Shown here: piece by piece, positions 7,826-16,431 of the stretch
Layout of the letters: every line of letters starts with the position of its first letter
Position numbering within the stretch: the first letter of the stretch is position 1
Source of the DNA: 40-80 sp964503665
GTDB lineage: Bacteria; Bacteroidota; Bacteroidia; Flavobacteriales_D; Crocinitomicaceae
Length of the DNA: 64,000 nt
Assembly (NCBI GenBank): GCA_964503665.1
Contig: CAZDAR010000001.1
Location: forward strand, 62,001-126,000
Direction of reading: 5' to 3'
Made by a program: the position numbers and the translations under genes
The notes under the pieces: generated by a model
Databases searched by the model: none
Told to the model about the DNA's origin: nothing
Seen by the model: only the letters and a program-made list of their open reading frames with translations

Positions 7826-8752
7826 ATGGCAGCAGAAGCAGCAACAGAAGTGGCGGTACAACAATCCGGAATTTCATCGGATGTGATGATGTTTTTAGTC
7901 TTGATGGGAATCGTTGCTTTTATCTCTTTGTATGAGTTTTTCACCTCCATTAAATGGCAACAAGTTACCTCTACCACTAGGAATGAGGTAGTTTTTGAGG
8001 AGAAAAATAAGATGTATGGTGCTTATCAAATTCGAAGGGATTATAATAAAAATCTTTTATTGATTATTTTAGGTTTAATTCTTTTCATTGGTCTAGTTTA
8101 TGGAAGTAAATTAATCTACGATAAGTATTCAGTAAATACTGAAGAACAAGATCAAGACGAATTGACACGTACCGTAATTGAATATTACGAGGAGCCTGAA
8201 GAAGAGGAGGTGATACCAGAACCAGAGCCAGAGCTTGAAATTCCAGAACAGTTGGAGAATGAAACTGCCTTCTTACCACCAGTGGTAACGAATGAAGCAG
8301 TAGAAACTCCACCTCCAACAGTTACAGAATTGGATAATACTAAGGTAGGAAAGCAAAATGTAGAAGGCAATACAGATTATTCTACACAAGCGCCACCACC
8401 ACCACCACCTGTAATTGAAAAGAAGGATCCTGTAATTGAAACGGTAGTAGATGAGTTTGCAGAATTCCCAGGAGGAAGAAAGGCATTGGTAAAGTTCTTA
8501 CAGGAAAATATTCAATATCCGGACATCGCTCGAGAATTAGGCTTATCTGGTAAATCAGTATTAAAGTTTGTTGTCAATACTGATGGTACCATTAAGACAG
8601 TTTCGATTGTTAGAGGAATGAAAGATTGTAAAGAATGTGATAATGAGGCAGTTCGTGTTGTACGAAAAATGCCTCGCTGGACGCCTGCTAAGAAAAGCGG
8701 AAAGACAGTTGCATCTTACTTTATTCTTCCAGTAGAATTTGCGATAGAATAA
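7826..8752 (+). CDS. tonB: energy transducer TonB with an additional N-terminal membrane segment
   Basis: This 308-aa protein would couple the ExbB/ExbD motor to outer-membrane TonB-dependent receptors. The C-terminal TonB domain (about 215-308) shows FPGGRKALVKFLQENIQYP, then GLSGKSVLKFVV and MPRWTPAKKSGK. A Pro/Glu-rich spacer (EEPEEEEVIPEPEPELEIP and a run of seven prolines) spans the periplasm. Before the usual FEEKNKMYGAYQIRRDYN motif and its TM (about 74-93) there is another hydrophobic segment at about 20-41 (DVMMFLVLMGIVAFISLYEF). Two TMs would put the N-terminus in the periplasm. The gene ends the cluster at a strong terminator. Confidence 0.9.
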   Translation: MAAEAATEVAVQQSGISSDVMMFLVLMGIVAFISLYEFFTSIKWQQVTSTTRNEVVFEEKNKMYGAYQIRRDYNKNLLLIILGLILFIGLVYGSKLIYDKYSVNTEEQDQDELTRTVIEYYEEPEEEEVIPEPEPELEIPEQLENETAFLPPVVTNEAVETPPPTVTELDNTKVGKQNVEGNTDYSTQAPPPPPPVIEKKDPVIETVVDEFAEFPGGRKALVKFLQENIQYPDIARELGLSGKSVLKFVVNTDGTIKTVSIVRGMKDCKECDNEAVRVVRKMPRWTPAKKSGKTVASYFILPVEFAIE

Positions 8753-8770
8753 TTAATTTTTTAATAGTTT

Positions 8771-8803
8771 AAAACCCCGACCAAAATTCGGGGTTTTTAT
8801 TTT
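8771..8803 (+). terminator. terminator after tonB
   Basis: A perfect 10-bp stem AAAACCCCGA/TCGGGGTTTT with a 7-nt loop leads into a T-rich tract. Confidence 0.9.
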
Positions 8804-8812
8804 TTTTCAAAT

Positions 8813-9007
8813 ATGGATTTTAAATATATCAATATTATTTTTAGTGTATTTATTATTGCTGTCATTTGGGTCTGGCTATATTTTATTTTATTTACAGAGG
8901 TTTTTCAAAATTTATTCCCACCTACACAGAAGTATATTTTTGTTGTTATATTAATTTTATATAGCCTTTTTAGAAGCTTTAGAGTATATATGAAACTTAA
9001 AAATTAA
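8813..9007 (+). CDS. small two-TM membrane protein of unknown function
   Basis: This 64-aa protein has two hydrophobic segments, about 5-28 (INIIFSVFIIAVIWVWLYFIL) and about 40-56 (KYIFVVILILYSLFRSF), and a basic C-terminus. It starts just after the tonB terminator and ends 5 bp before the PstS-like gene, so it is the first gene of that unit. I do not recognise the family. Its position suggests a membrane partner for the following lipoprotein, which is inference. Confidence 0.7.
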   Translation: MDFKYINIIFSVFIIAVIWVWLYFILFTEVFQNLFPPTQKYIFVVILILYSLFRSFRVYMKLKN

Positions 9008-9012
9008 AGAGG

Positions 9013-9915
9013 ATGAAAGTAGTTAAGAAAGTTTTCGGATTGTTTTTGATAATGCCTCTATTGGTGAGCTGTTGGTCGAATGAACCCGTGAAAGAAGAAG
9101 TAGCAGATATTTATATTGACGAGTCCTACAAACCGCTTTTCGATACTAGTATACCTACTTTTGAAAGTCAAATTCGCGATGGACAAATTATTCCTCATTA
9201 TGTATCAGAATATGATGCCATTGAAGCTTTCAAAGAAAATAAAACAAAAACAATTATTATCACAAGAGAGTTTTCAGAACAGGAAACAGCTTATTTGAGA
9301 ACGAAGAATGTAGAGTTTAATACCAATCACCTTGGCACAGATGCAATTGCATTAATTGTAAATCCAACTTCACAAGATAGTACCTTTACATTGGATGAAT
9401 TAAAAGCTATTTTTAGTGGAAAAGATACTACTTGGAGAACGTCTGGTAAAAAAATTACGATTGTCTTGGATCAATCTAATTCAGCTAATTTCTATTACAT
9501 CTATAACATGATTGACAGAAAGGAATTAAGTCCTAATATCACTGCTGTAAAATCGAATGAAGAAGTAATAGATGTTATACGGAAAAACCCAAATGCTCTA
9601 GGAGTTATTGGAGCAAACTGGATTAATGATGATAGAGATACAACGATGTTAAAATTTAAAGAAGGTATCAAAGTATGTGATATTGCCTTTAATAAATATT
9701 CAGAGTATTTTCAGCCTTATCCAGCGTACATCTACAATGATGTTTATCCAATGACGCGTAAGTTCTATATGATTAATAAAGGGAGTCGTGTTTCAATAAA
9801 TTCTCAATTCGAACGTTTCATGGTGAATGGACAAAAAGGACAATTGATTATTTATAAATCAAACCTTATTCCTGCTAAGATGGTCGCGAGAGAAATTCGA
9901 GTTGTTCAAGAATGA
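9013..9915 (+). CDS. PstS-like substrate-binding lipoprotein
   Basis: This 300-aa protein has a lipoprotein signal with lipobox L-V-S-C at Cys20. It shows the phosphate-binding-protein-like fold pattern: an early IIITREFSEQE strand, DAIALIVNPTSQDSTFTLDELKAIFSG (the hallmark of PstS-type proteins), and later NALGVIGANWI. The C-terminal part (PMTRKFYMINKG...FERFMVNGQKGQLI) also fits that family. No pstC, pstA or pstB is nearby. It sits between the exbB-tonB cluster and a TPR gene, so a role tied to TonB-dependent uptake or sensing is more likely than a classical ABC importer. The ligand cannot be inferred. Confidence 0.82.
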   Translation: MKVVKKVFGLFLIMPLLVSCWSNEPVKEEVADIYIDESYKPLFDTSIPTFESQIRDGQIIPHYVSEYDAIEAFKENKTKTIIITREFSEQETAYLRTKNVEFNTNHLGTDAIALIVNPTSQDSTFTLDELKAIFSGKDTTWRTSGKKITIVLDQSNSANFYYIYNMIDRKELSPNITAVKSNEEVIDVIRKNPNALGVIGANWINDDRDTTMLKFKEGIKVCDIAFNKYSEYFQPYPAYIYNDVYPMTRKFYMINKGSRVSINSQFERFMVNGQKGQLIIYKSNLIPAKMVAREIRVVQE

Positions 9916-10017
9916 TCTAACTGAAGAAGCCCATTTGGAAGGTGCTTTCGTGATAAAACAATTCCGTCATTTAGGAATTTTCATTATTTTTGTCCTCATA
10001 TTTTTAAAAAAGCCAAT

Positions 10018-10035
10018 TTTTGGCAGATAAATTGT
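10018..10035 (+). promoter_or_regulatory. possible sigma-54-like promoter of the TPR gene
   Basis: TTTGGCAGATAAATTGTA places TTGGCA and TTG at the -24/-12 spacing (11 nt from the second G to the TTG G), 30 bp before the 10067 start. The expected GC at -12 is GT. A dyad AATTCC-N8-GGAATT lies about 40 bp upstream. Confidence 0.3.
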
Positions 10036-10066
10036 AATCTATAACTGAATATCAAAATAAAGTAAA

Positions 10067-11689
10067 ATGAAAAAAGCATTCTATTTCGTCGTTTTTACTA
10101 CCATGACAACTTTAGCCTTTGCGCAATCTTTGCAATCAGCTAAGTTAAAAACAGCTTCTGAGCGTTATGATGAAGCCACCAAAGAATTTGGTGACTTGAT
10201 TACAAGTGAACCCAATAATGTTGAGAATTACTTCTATTTAGCAGAAAACTATTTACTTTCTGAAAAATTAGATTCTGCTGTTTATTTCTGGGAAAAAGCA
10301 GCTAGTTTAGATGAGAAGAATCCATTGGGGATTGTCGCAAAAGGAAAAGTACAATGGATAAACGGTCAGCAATCAGAAGCTATGCTCTCATTTGAAGAAG
10401 CCATTAAAGTTTCTAGAAAGAAAAATGCCGAAGTATATCGTCAAATTGGTTCATTCTTAACAGTCGCTCCTAAAAATGATTTAAACAAAGCAATTGCTTA
10501 TTTGAGAATAGCAACCGAGATGGATCCTAAGAATGTCGATGGATTTTTATTTTTAGGAGATGCTATTTTGGAAAAAGATCCAAAAAACGGAACAGATGCA
10601 ATTCGCGAATACAATAATGCCGAAAAAATAGAACAATCTCCAAGAACAATTGTTCGTAAAGCTAAGCTATACCAACGTGCTCGTAACTATAAGCTAGCAG
10701 ATGAAATGTATGTACAAGCACAAACTTTAGACCCTAAATATGCCCCTGCTTATAGAGCTCACGCTGAATTACAAGCAATGTTTGGGAAATATGATTTGGC
10801 CATTACAAATTGGGAAAAACATTTAAGTTTAAACAATGATAACTATGCACGCTATAAATATGCTGCTGCTTTATACAATGCGCAAAGATATTGTGATGCA
10901 TTGGAGCAAGTGAAGGGATTAGAGGCTATCAATTTTACGTCGGTTTATATTGAGCGTATTGATTTGTATGCAACCTATGAATGCATGGAGGCTTCTGAAA
11001 ATAAAAACGATACTCTTAAATTTAAAGAGGCGCTTAAACGAATGAATGACTTTATCACTAAATATGATGCAAATAAAGAAGTAATTGGAATGGATTACAA
11101 ATATAAAGCGTTGTATTTAACGAAAGTGGGTAAAAATGATGAAGCTATTGTCGCTTATTATAAAGCAGCTGAAGACACTACTGTTGCTAAAGAAGTGTTG
11201 AGCGGATTAGCGAAAGCATTTACCAAAGAAGAGAAGTATACAGAAGCGATTGACGCATATAATAAAATCATCGCAATAGACTCTAGTGAATTGTCTTTAG
11301 TAGATTATTTTGAGTTAGGTCGCGTTTATTTCTTAGCGAAAGATTATGTGAATTCTGACAAGGCAAATGCACATGTATTGAAACTTTCTCCAACATATAG
11401 TTTCTCTTTCTTCTGGAGAGCTCGTGCGAACGTTTTCATGGATTTAGATAGAGAAGTAAAAACTTGGGAGGCTAAGAAATTTTATGATGGTTATTTGGAA
11501 AATACAACTCCTGAGCAACAAGTTCAGTATAAAGGAATGACGTTAGAAGCGTATAGATATTTAGGTGATTATTATGTGAATTCTCCAGATAAGAATATCG
11601 AAAAAGCAAAAGAAGTATGGACAAAAGTAATTGAACTTGATCCTGAAAATGAAGCTACGTATAATAAGATTATCGAGAAGCTTAAATAA
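10067..11689 (+). CDS. secreted tetratricopeptide-repeat protein
   Basis: This 540-aa protein has a Sec signal peptide (MKKAFYFVVFTTMTTLAFA-QS) and then TPR units along its whole length. Examples are PNNVENYFYLAENYLLSEKL, PKNVDGFLFLGDAILEKD, PKYAPAYRAHAELQAMFGKY, YTEAIDAYNKIIAID and the final PENEATYNKIIEKL. No enzymatic domain is visible. It follows the PstS-like lipoprotein by about 150 bp and ends at its own terminator. TPR proteins encoded next to ExbB/ExbD/TonB sets are common in Bacteroidota and probably act as periplasmic scaffolds. Confidence 0.85.
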   Translation: MKKAFYFVVFTTMTTLAFAQSLQSAKLKTASERYDEATKEFGDLITSEPNNVENYFYLAENYLLSEKLDSAVYFWEKAASLDEKNPLGIVAKGKVQWINGQQSEAMLSFEEAIKVSRKKNAEVYRQIGSFLTVAPKNDLNKAIAYLRIATEMDPKNVDGFLFLGDAILEKDPKNGTDAIREYNNAEKIEQSPRTIVRKAKLYQRARNYKLADEMYVQAQTLDPKYAPAYRAHAELQAMFGKYDLAITNWEKHLSLNNDNYARYKYAAALYNAQRYCDALEQVKGLEAINFTSVYIERIDLYATYECMEASENKNDTLKFKEALKRMNDFITKYDANKEVIGMDYKYKALYLTKVGKNDEAIVAYYKAAEDTTVAKEVLSGLAKAFTKEEKYTEAIDAYNKIIAIDSSELSLVDYFELGRVYFLAKDYVNSDKANAHVLKLSPTYSFSFFWRARANVFMDLDREVKTWEAKKFYDGYLENTTPEQQVQYKGMTLEAYRYLGDYYVNSPDKNIEKAKEVWTKVIELDPENEATYNKIIEKLK

Positions 11690-11709
11690 CATTAAAAGCA
11701 CTATATACG

Positions 11710-11740
11710 AAAAGGCTATCTAATTTTAGATAGCCTTTTT
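11710..11740 (+). terminator. terminator after the TPR gene
   Basis: A 14-bp stem AAAAGGCTATCTAA/TTAGATAGCCTTTT with a minimal loop is followed by T. Confidence 0.9.
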
Positions 11741-11772
11741 GTGTATCTTAGCTGTCAAAACAGATCAAAAAT

Positions 11773-12726
11773 ATGTCAAATAGAATAACAACCCTTTTTG
11801 GTATTCAATATCCCATTATTCAAGCAGGAATGATTTGGTGCTCTGGATGGGAATTAGCGTCCGCTGTTTCAAATGCTGGCGGTTTAGGAATTATCGGTTC
11901 TGGATCCATGTATCCGAAGGTTTTAGAAGAGCATATCCAAAAATGTCAACGAGCAACCAATAAACCGTTTGCCGTAAATTTACCTATGCTTTATCCTGAC
12001 ATTGAAAAACACATCGAAACGATTATAAAATATAAAGTTCCTATCGTTTTTACCTCAGCTGGTAATCCCAAAACATGGACGAAAAAACTGCAAGAAAATG
12101 GAATAAAAGTTGTTCATGTTGTTGCGGGAGTGAAGTTTGCCTTAAAAGCACAAGAAGCGGGTGTTGATGCAATTGTTTGTGAAGGTTTTGAAGCGGGAGG
12201 TCATAATGGCCGTGAAGAGACTACAACGATGTGTTTGGTGCCAATGGTTCGAAAAGCAGTAGACATTCCCGTGATTGCTGCGGGTGGAATTGGAACAGGT
12301 AGTGGAATGCTAGCAGCAATTGTTTTAGGTGCGGACGCTGTTCAGATTGGAAGTCGATTTGTCGCAACACCTGAATCTAGTGCACACGAGAATTTCAAAG
12401 ACTACATTATCAATGCGAAAGAAGGTGATACCATTTTAACCTTGAAAGAATTGGTACCTGTTCGTTTATTGAAAAATGATTTTTACCAAAAGGTTGAAAA
12501 AGCGTATCAAAATAATGCGTCTCCTGAGGAACTCAAAGAATTATTGGGAAGAGGAAGAGCCAAGAAAGGAATGTTTGAAGGTGATATCCGAGAAGGTGAA
12601 TTGGAAATTGGTCAAATTTCAGGATTGATTTCTGAAATAAAACCTGCTGCTGAAGTAGTCAAAGAAATCATTTCAGAATACCAAGTAGCACTGAACCTTC
12701 TGAAAGAAGGACAACTAGATCTTTAA
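11773..12726 (+). CDS. nitronate monooxygenase family flavoprotein
   Basis: This 317-aa TIM-barrel FMN enzyme belongs to the 2-nitropropane dioxygenase/FabK superfamily. Visible motifs are YPIIQAGM at the N-terminus, NAGGLGIIGSGSM, the phosphate-binding CEGFEAGGHNGREE, and IPVIAAGGIGTGSGMLAAIVLGADAVQIGSRFVA. The His of GGHNG is the catalytic residue of nitronate monooxygenases. It could instead be an FMN-dependent enoyl-ACP reductase (FabK), which shares these motifs. Sequence alone does not settle the substrate. It lies 17 bp before the M16 peptidase genes and may be co-transcribed with them. Confidence 0.82.
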   Translation: MSNRITTLFGIQYPIIQAGMIWCSGWELASAVSNAGGLGIIGSGSMYPKVLEEHIQKCQRATNKPFAVNLPMLYPDIEKHIETIIKYKVPIVFTSAGNPKTWTKKLQENGIKVVHVVAGVKFALKAQEAGVDAIVCEGFEAGGHNGREETTTMCLVPMVRKAVDIPVIAAGGIGTGSGMLAAIVLGADAVQIGSRFVATPESSAHENFKDYIINAKEGDTILTLKELVPVRLLKNDFYQKVEKAYQNNASPEELKELLGRGRAKKGMFEGDIREGELEIGQISGLISEIKPAAEVVKEIISEYQVALNLLKEGQLDL

Positions 12727-12743
12727 AAAGAAACAATTGATAC

Positions 12744-13982
12744 ATGGTTAAATACGATAAGTTCAAACTGGAGAATGGCTTAACAGTCATTTTTCATCAA
12801 GATAAGACAACTCCAATGGCGGTCGTGAATACACTCTATAACGTTGGAGCACGAGATGAAGAGTTTGAAAAGACAGGATTTGCACACCTTTTTGAACATT
12901 TGATGTTTGGAGGTTCTGTGAATATCCCTGAATTTGACACTCCTTTGCAATTAGCTGGAGGTGAAAATAATGCATTTACTTCTAATGATATTACCAACTA
13001 TTACGACGTTGTTCCAAAGCAAAATATCGAAACTGCTTTGTGGTTGGAATCAGATAGAATGTTATCATTAGCATTTACACCGAAAAGTCTGGAGGTACAA
13101 CGAAGTGTCGTTATCGAAGAATTTAAACAACGTTATTTGAATCAACCGTATGGCAATGCGATGATGCTTCTGAGAGAATTGGCGTATAAAAAACATCCGT
13201 ATCGTTGGTCAACAATTGGTCGTGAAATTAGTCACATTGAAAGTGCAACGATGGAAGATGTGAAAGCATTTTTTAAGAAATATTATCATCCTTCCAACGC
13301 GATTTTAGCCATTGGAGGAAACTTTGAGTTAGCCGAAGTGAAAGCCATGGTAGAAAAATGGTACGGAGACATTCCTGCAGGGGAACTCAATCAACGAAAT
13401 TTACCACAAGAACCGAAGCAATTAGTTTATCGAGAAAAGACAGTAGAGCAAAAAGTACCTTCGGATGCTTTTTATTACGCTTTCAAAATGGGAAATCGTT
13501 TATCGAAAGATTATTATGTGACCGATGTTTTATCCGATTTAGTTGGATCCGACAAATCCTCTAAACTCTATGTGAAGATTAAAAAAGAACTCAAATTAGT
13601 GACGAGTATCGGAGCAAGTGTGACAGGTGCTATCGATGATGGATTATTTATGATTACAGGAAAGTTAGCGCCGAACGCAACATTTGAAGCATTGGATAAA
13701 GCACTTTGGGAAGTTCTCAACGACGTGAAAGCTAAAATCATAGAAGAACACGAATTAATCCGTTTAAAAAATAAGATTAAAACCGCGAAAGCCTATCAAG
13801 AAAAAACGTTATTGAATCGCATTATGAATCTTTGTTTCTTTGAACTTTTAGGAAACATCGAAGCAATCAATGAAGAACTTCATCGCTATGATATCATCAC
13901 CGTCAATGACTTACATCGTGTGGCAGGAGAAGTATTTGACAAGACCAATTGTTCCACATTAAAAATTAAAGCAATCGCATGA
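12744..13982 (+). CDS. M16-family zinc metallopeptidase, catalytic subunit
   Basis: This 412-aa protein has the inverted zinc motif HXXEH at His48-Leu-Phe-Glu51-His52, with the downstream metal-binding glutamate in the VVIEEFKQRYLNQPYG region. No signal peptide is obvious, so the cytoplasm or an unusual export route are both possible. The gene overlaps the next M16 gene by 4 nt. Together they form the two-subunit arrangement of processing-peptidase-like M16B enzymes, with this one as the catalytic partner. It likely degrades or trims small peptides. Confidence 0.9.
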   Translation: MVKYDKFKLENGLTVIFHQDKTTPMAVVNTLYNVGARDEEFEKTGFAHLFEHLMFGGSVNIPEFDTPLQLAGGENNAFTSNDITNYYDVVPKQNIETALWLESDRMLSLAFTPKSLEVQRSVVIEEFKQRYLNQPYGNAMMLLRELAYKKHPYRWSTIGREISHIESATMEDVKAFFKKYYHPSNAILAIGGNFELAEVKAMVEKWYGDIPAGELNQRNLPQEPKQLVYREKTVEQKVPSDAFYYAFKMGNRLSKDYYVTDVLSDLVGSDKSSKLYVKIKKELKLVTSIGASVTGAIDDGLFMITGKLAPNATFEALDKALWEVLNDVKAKIIEEHELIRLKNKIKTAKAYQEKTLLNRIMNLCFFELLGNIEAINEELHRYDIITVNDLHRVAGEVFDKTNCSTLKIKAIA

Positions 13983-15235
13983 ATCGCACTATCGCCCCTT
14001 CGTTACAGCCTATTGAAAACATGACGTTTATTTCACCGATTGTCAAAGAATTAACCGATCAATGTCAACTCCTTTGGATAAAAGATGTTCCCGACGAAAC
14101 GTGTCGTTTTGAATTACATTTTAACGCAGGAACCATTCAAGGAGATGTGCTAATTGCAGGATTGACAAACGCCTTGTTATTATCTGGAACGAAGGATAAA
14201 ACAGCCACTCAGATTCACGATGAGTTGGCGCAATTGGGTGCTTATATTCATATGCAAGCGAATCATGAAGAAGCAGTAGTGGCTGTTTATTTTTTGAGAG
14301 AATATTTCGATGCGGTCTTAGATATTGTATTCGATGCAATTGCGAATGTCATTTTTCCACAACAAGAATTAGAAGATATTTTAAGAGACCGCAAACAAAC
14401 GTATTTAGTCAACTCACAAAAGATGAGTGTACTCGCCAGACGACTTTTTGCGCAGTATTTTTACCAAAATGACAAACGTTACGGAAGAATTGCCGTCATC
14501 GAAGATTATGATAAAATAAACCCTAGTTCCATTGTCGATTTTCATGCGGATTTTTACCTAAAAGGATTAAGACAAATGGTGTGTGTGGCGAATTTAGAAG
14601 AATCGATAGTGTACAAATGGTGTCAGAAATTCGCTACTTGGAGCAATCAACAAGCAACATCGTTTATTGAAACAATCGACAATAAAGCTATCGACTTATA
14701 TGAAGAAAAGAGCGAAGCAGTTCAAACAGCCATTCGCATTGGTTTTCCATTATTCAACAAAACGCATAAAGACTTTATTGGAGTAGACGTGTTACAGACG
14801 GTTTTAGGTAGTTATTTCGGTAGTCGTTTGATGTCTAATCTAAGAGAAGATAAAGGCTATACTTACGGAATTGGTTCTGGAATAGCAGAAATGCGAACTT
14901 CAGGACATTTGATTATCGCTACAGAAGTCAAAAAAGAAGCACAAGTTGACTCACTACATCAAATAAAGCTAGAGATACAACGCCTTAGGGATGAGAAGAT
15001 AGGCGAAGGCGAATTGCAACTAGTGAAAAACTATTTGCTAGGACAACTCTTAAAAGATGCCGATGGAAGCGATGCTTTAATGGATTTATATCTAAGTGTA
15101 AATACCTACGGATTAGAGTTGGATTTTTACAATGAATTTATTGAGAAAGTGAAAAGCATTAGGGCAGATGAATTGTTAGAATTAGCAAGGACTTATTTAA
15201 AAATGGAAGATGCTACGATTATTAGAGTGGGGTGA
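13979..15235 (+). CDS. M16-family protein, non-catalytic partner
   Basis: This 418-aa M16 protein has no HXXEH: the matching region reads LIAGLTNALLLSGTKDKTA. It keeps the substrate-binding Arg-Tyr pair of the C-terminal domain (SRLMSNLREDKGYTYGIGSG). That is the expected division of labour with the upstream catalytic gene. The ATG overlaps the preceding stop by 4 nt, so the two are translationally coupled. It probably forms a heterodimer with the product of 12744-13982. Confidence 0.9.
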   Translation: MNRTIAPSLQPIENMTFISPIVKELTDQCQLLWIKDVPDETCRFELHFNAGTIQGDVLIAGLTNALLLSGTKDKTATQIHDELAQLGAYIHMQANHEEAVVAVYFLREYFDAVLDIVFDAIANVIFPQQELEDILRDRKQTYLVNSQKMSVLARRLFAQYFYQNDKRYGRIAVIEDYDKINPSSIVDFHADFYLKGLRQMVCVANLEESIVYKWCQKFATWSNQQATSFIETIDNKAIDLYEEKSEAVQTAIRIGFPLFNKTHKDFIGVDVLQTVLGSYFGSRLMSNLREDKGYTYGIGSGIAEMRTSGHLIIATEVKKEAQVDSLHQIKLEIQRLRDEKIGEGELQLVKNYLLGQLLKDADGSDALMDLYLSVNTYGLELDFYNEFIEKVKSIRADELLELARTYLKMEDATIIRVG

Positions 15236-15375
15236 TTTTTGGCATTTGTTTTAATGTTTTGAGATTTTTGATTCAGTTATTGAACGAAATAATTATGAGA
15301 GCATATTTATTGAAATTATAGGTGAAGCAGTGGATTTTGTATTAATGCATGAAATGTCATTTTTTTATTTTTCTT

Positions 15376-15400
15376 TTACTTTTTGTCCGTCAAAAAGTAA
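15376..15400. repeat. perfect stem-loop inside the dispersed element
   Basis: TTACTTTTTG and CAAAAAGTAA form a perfect 10-bp stem around the loop TCCGT. A degraded version of this block occurs at about 1392-1415. Confidence 0.7.
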
Positions 15401-15440
15401 CAAAAACCTCATCGTCGTGATCTTTTTCATCACCCAAATC
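15376..15440 (-). repeat. copy B of the dispersed non-coding element
   Basis: On the minus strand the shared word (15412-15428) is followed by the stem-loop at 15376-15400 in the same order as in copy A (1343-1430), in inverse chromosomal orientation. Confidence 0.55.
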
Positions 15441-15718
15441 TTCCTTATTGCTTGTAAAAATAAAACTCGCTAGCGCTCAGACAGTTATTTTTACAACAGC
15501 AATTTACCTTCGTTGCTACTCGTGGTCGTCGTTTGTGGCCCAGCGATAAAATCAATTCCGATTCTACATCGGAACAAGTTGCGACATCCTAATCTGTCGT
15601 TGAGTACGAGAACTTCATTGGAGATTTTATGAGCTTTAAAATACTAGCACATCAAAACGTTATTTATCTATTTTATTTTCTTTAACTTTAGGCTCATAAA
15701 AATTATAATTCATTCGCT

Positions 15719-16399
15719 ATGAAAATCACGTATTACGGACATGCTAGTTTAGGACTAGAAATCAACGGAAAACACATATTAGTAGACCCTTTTATCTCAG
15801 GGAATCCTAAAGCGGCGAGTATTGATATTACCACTTTAAAAGCGGATTACATTCTTTTGACGCACGCACATTACGATCACGTGATGGATGTGGAAGCCAT
15901 CGTTGACCGAACAAAAGCGCAGATTATTTCTAATCACGAAATAGTGACTTATTATGCCCATCACAAAAAATATGAGGGACACGGAATGAACCCAGGTGGA
16001 AGTTGGGATTTTGACTTCGGTCGCGTAAAAGTCGTTACGGCAATACACTCCTCTTCTTTTCCAGATGGAACGTATGGCGGAAATCCTGTTGGGTATATTA
16101 TTCAAGCGGAAGAAAAAACAATATACATCGCTGGAGACACGGCTCTTACTTGGGATATGAAATTGATTCCTCTATTCTTCCAACTAGATTTAGCTATTTT
16201 TCCAGTTGGTGGAAATTTCACCATGGATGTTCAAGAAGCGATTGTTGCGGCTGAATTCACCGAATGTACGAATATTTTAGGAGTTCACTTCGATACGGCA
16301 GAACCGATTACCATCAATCACGAAAAGGCCATTCAAACATTTAAGGAAAAAGGAAAAACATTGACATTATTACCTATCGGCGAATCAATTACACTTTAA
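15719..16399 (+). CDS. metal-dependent hydrolase, UPF0173 (metallo-beta-lactamase fold)
   Basis: This 226-aa protein has the metal motif His49-Ala-His51-Tyr-Asp53-His54, an N-terminal KITYYGHASLGLEINGKHILVDPF that is the UPF0173 signature, then YIAGDTALTWDMKLI and GVHFDTAEPITI with further metal ligands. Length and motifs match the family throughout. The physiological substrate of these hydrolases is not established. It may be co-transcribed with the transglutaminase-like gene 32 bp downstream. Confidence 0.88.
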   Translation: MKITYYGHASLGLEINGKHILVDPFISGNPKAASIDITTLKADYILLTHAHYDHVMDVEAIVDRTKAQIISNHEIVTYYAHHKKYEGHGMNPGGSWDFDFGRVKVVTAIHSSSFPDGTYGGNPVGYIIQAEEKTIYIAGDTALTWDMKLIPLFFQLDLAIFPVGGNFTMDVQEAIVAAEFTECTNILGVHFDTAEPITINHEKAIQTFKEKGKTLTLLPIGESITL

Positions 16400-16431
16400 A
16401 AAAGCAAACGTAATTTTAAATTTCATTTCAA

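Larger units (their letters stand above)
15236..15718. other. 483-bp non-coding region rich in inverted repeats
   Basis: There is no plausible ORF. The part from about 15370 to 15640 holds several stem-loops: 15376-15400 (10-bp stem), a 12-bp stem TTGTAAAAATAA/TTATTTTTACAA flanking CGCTAGCG, and TTCCGAT/ATCGGAA. It also contains the shared word of the dispersed element. Its base composition is less AT-rich than other spacers here. It may be a repeat element or a structured RNA; nothing decides which. Confidence 0.5.
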
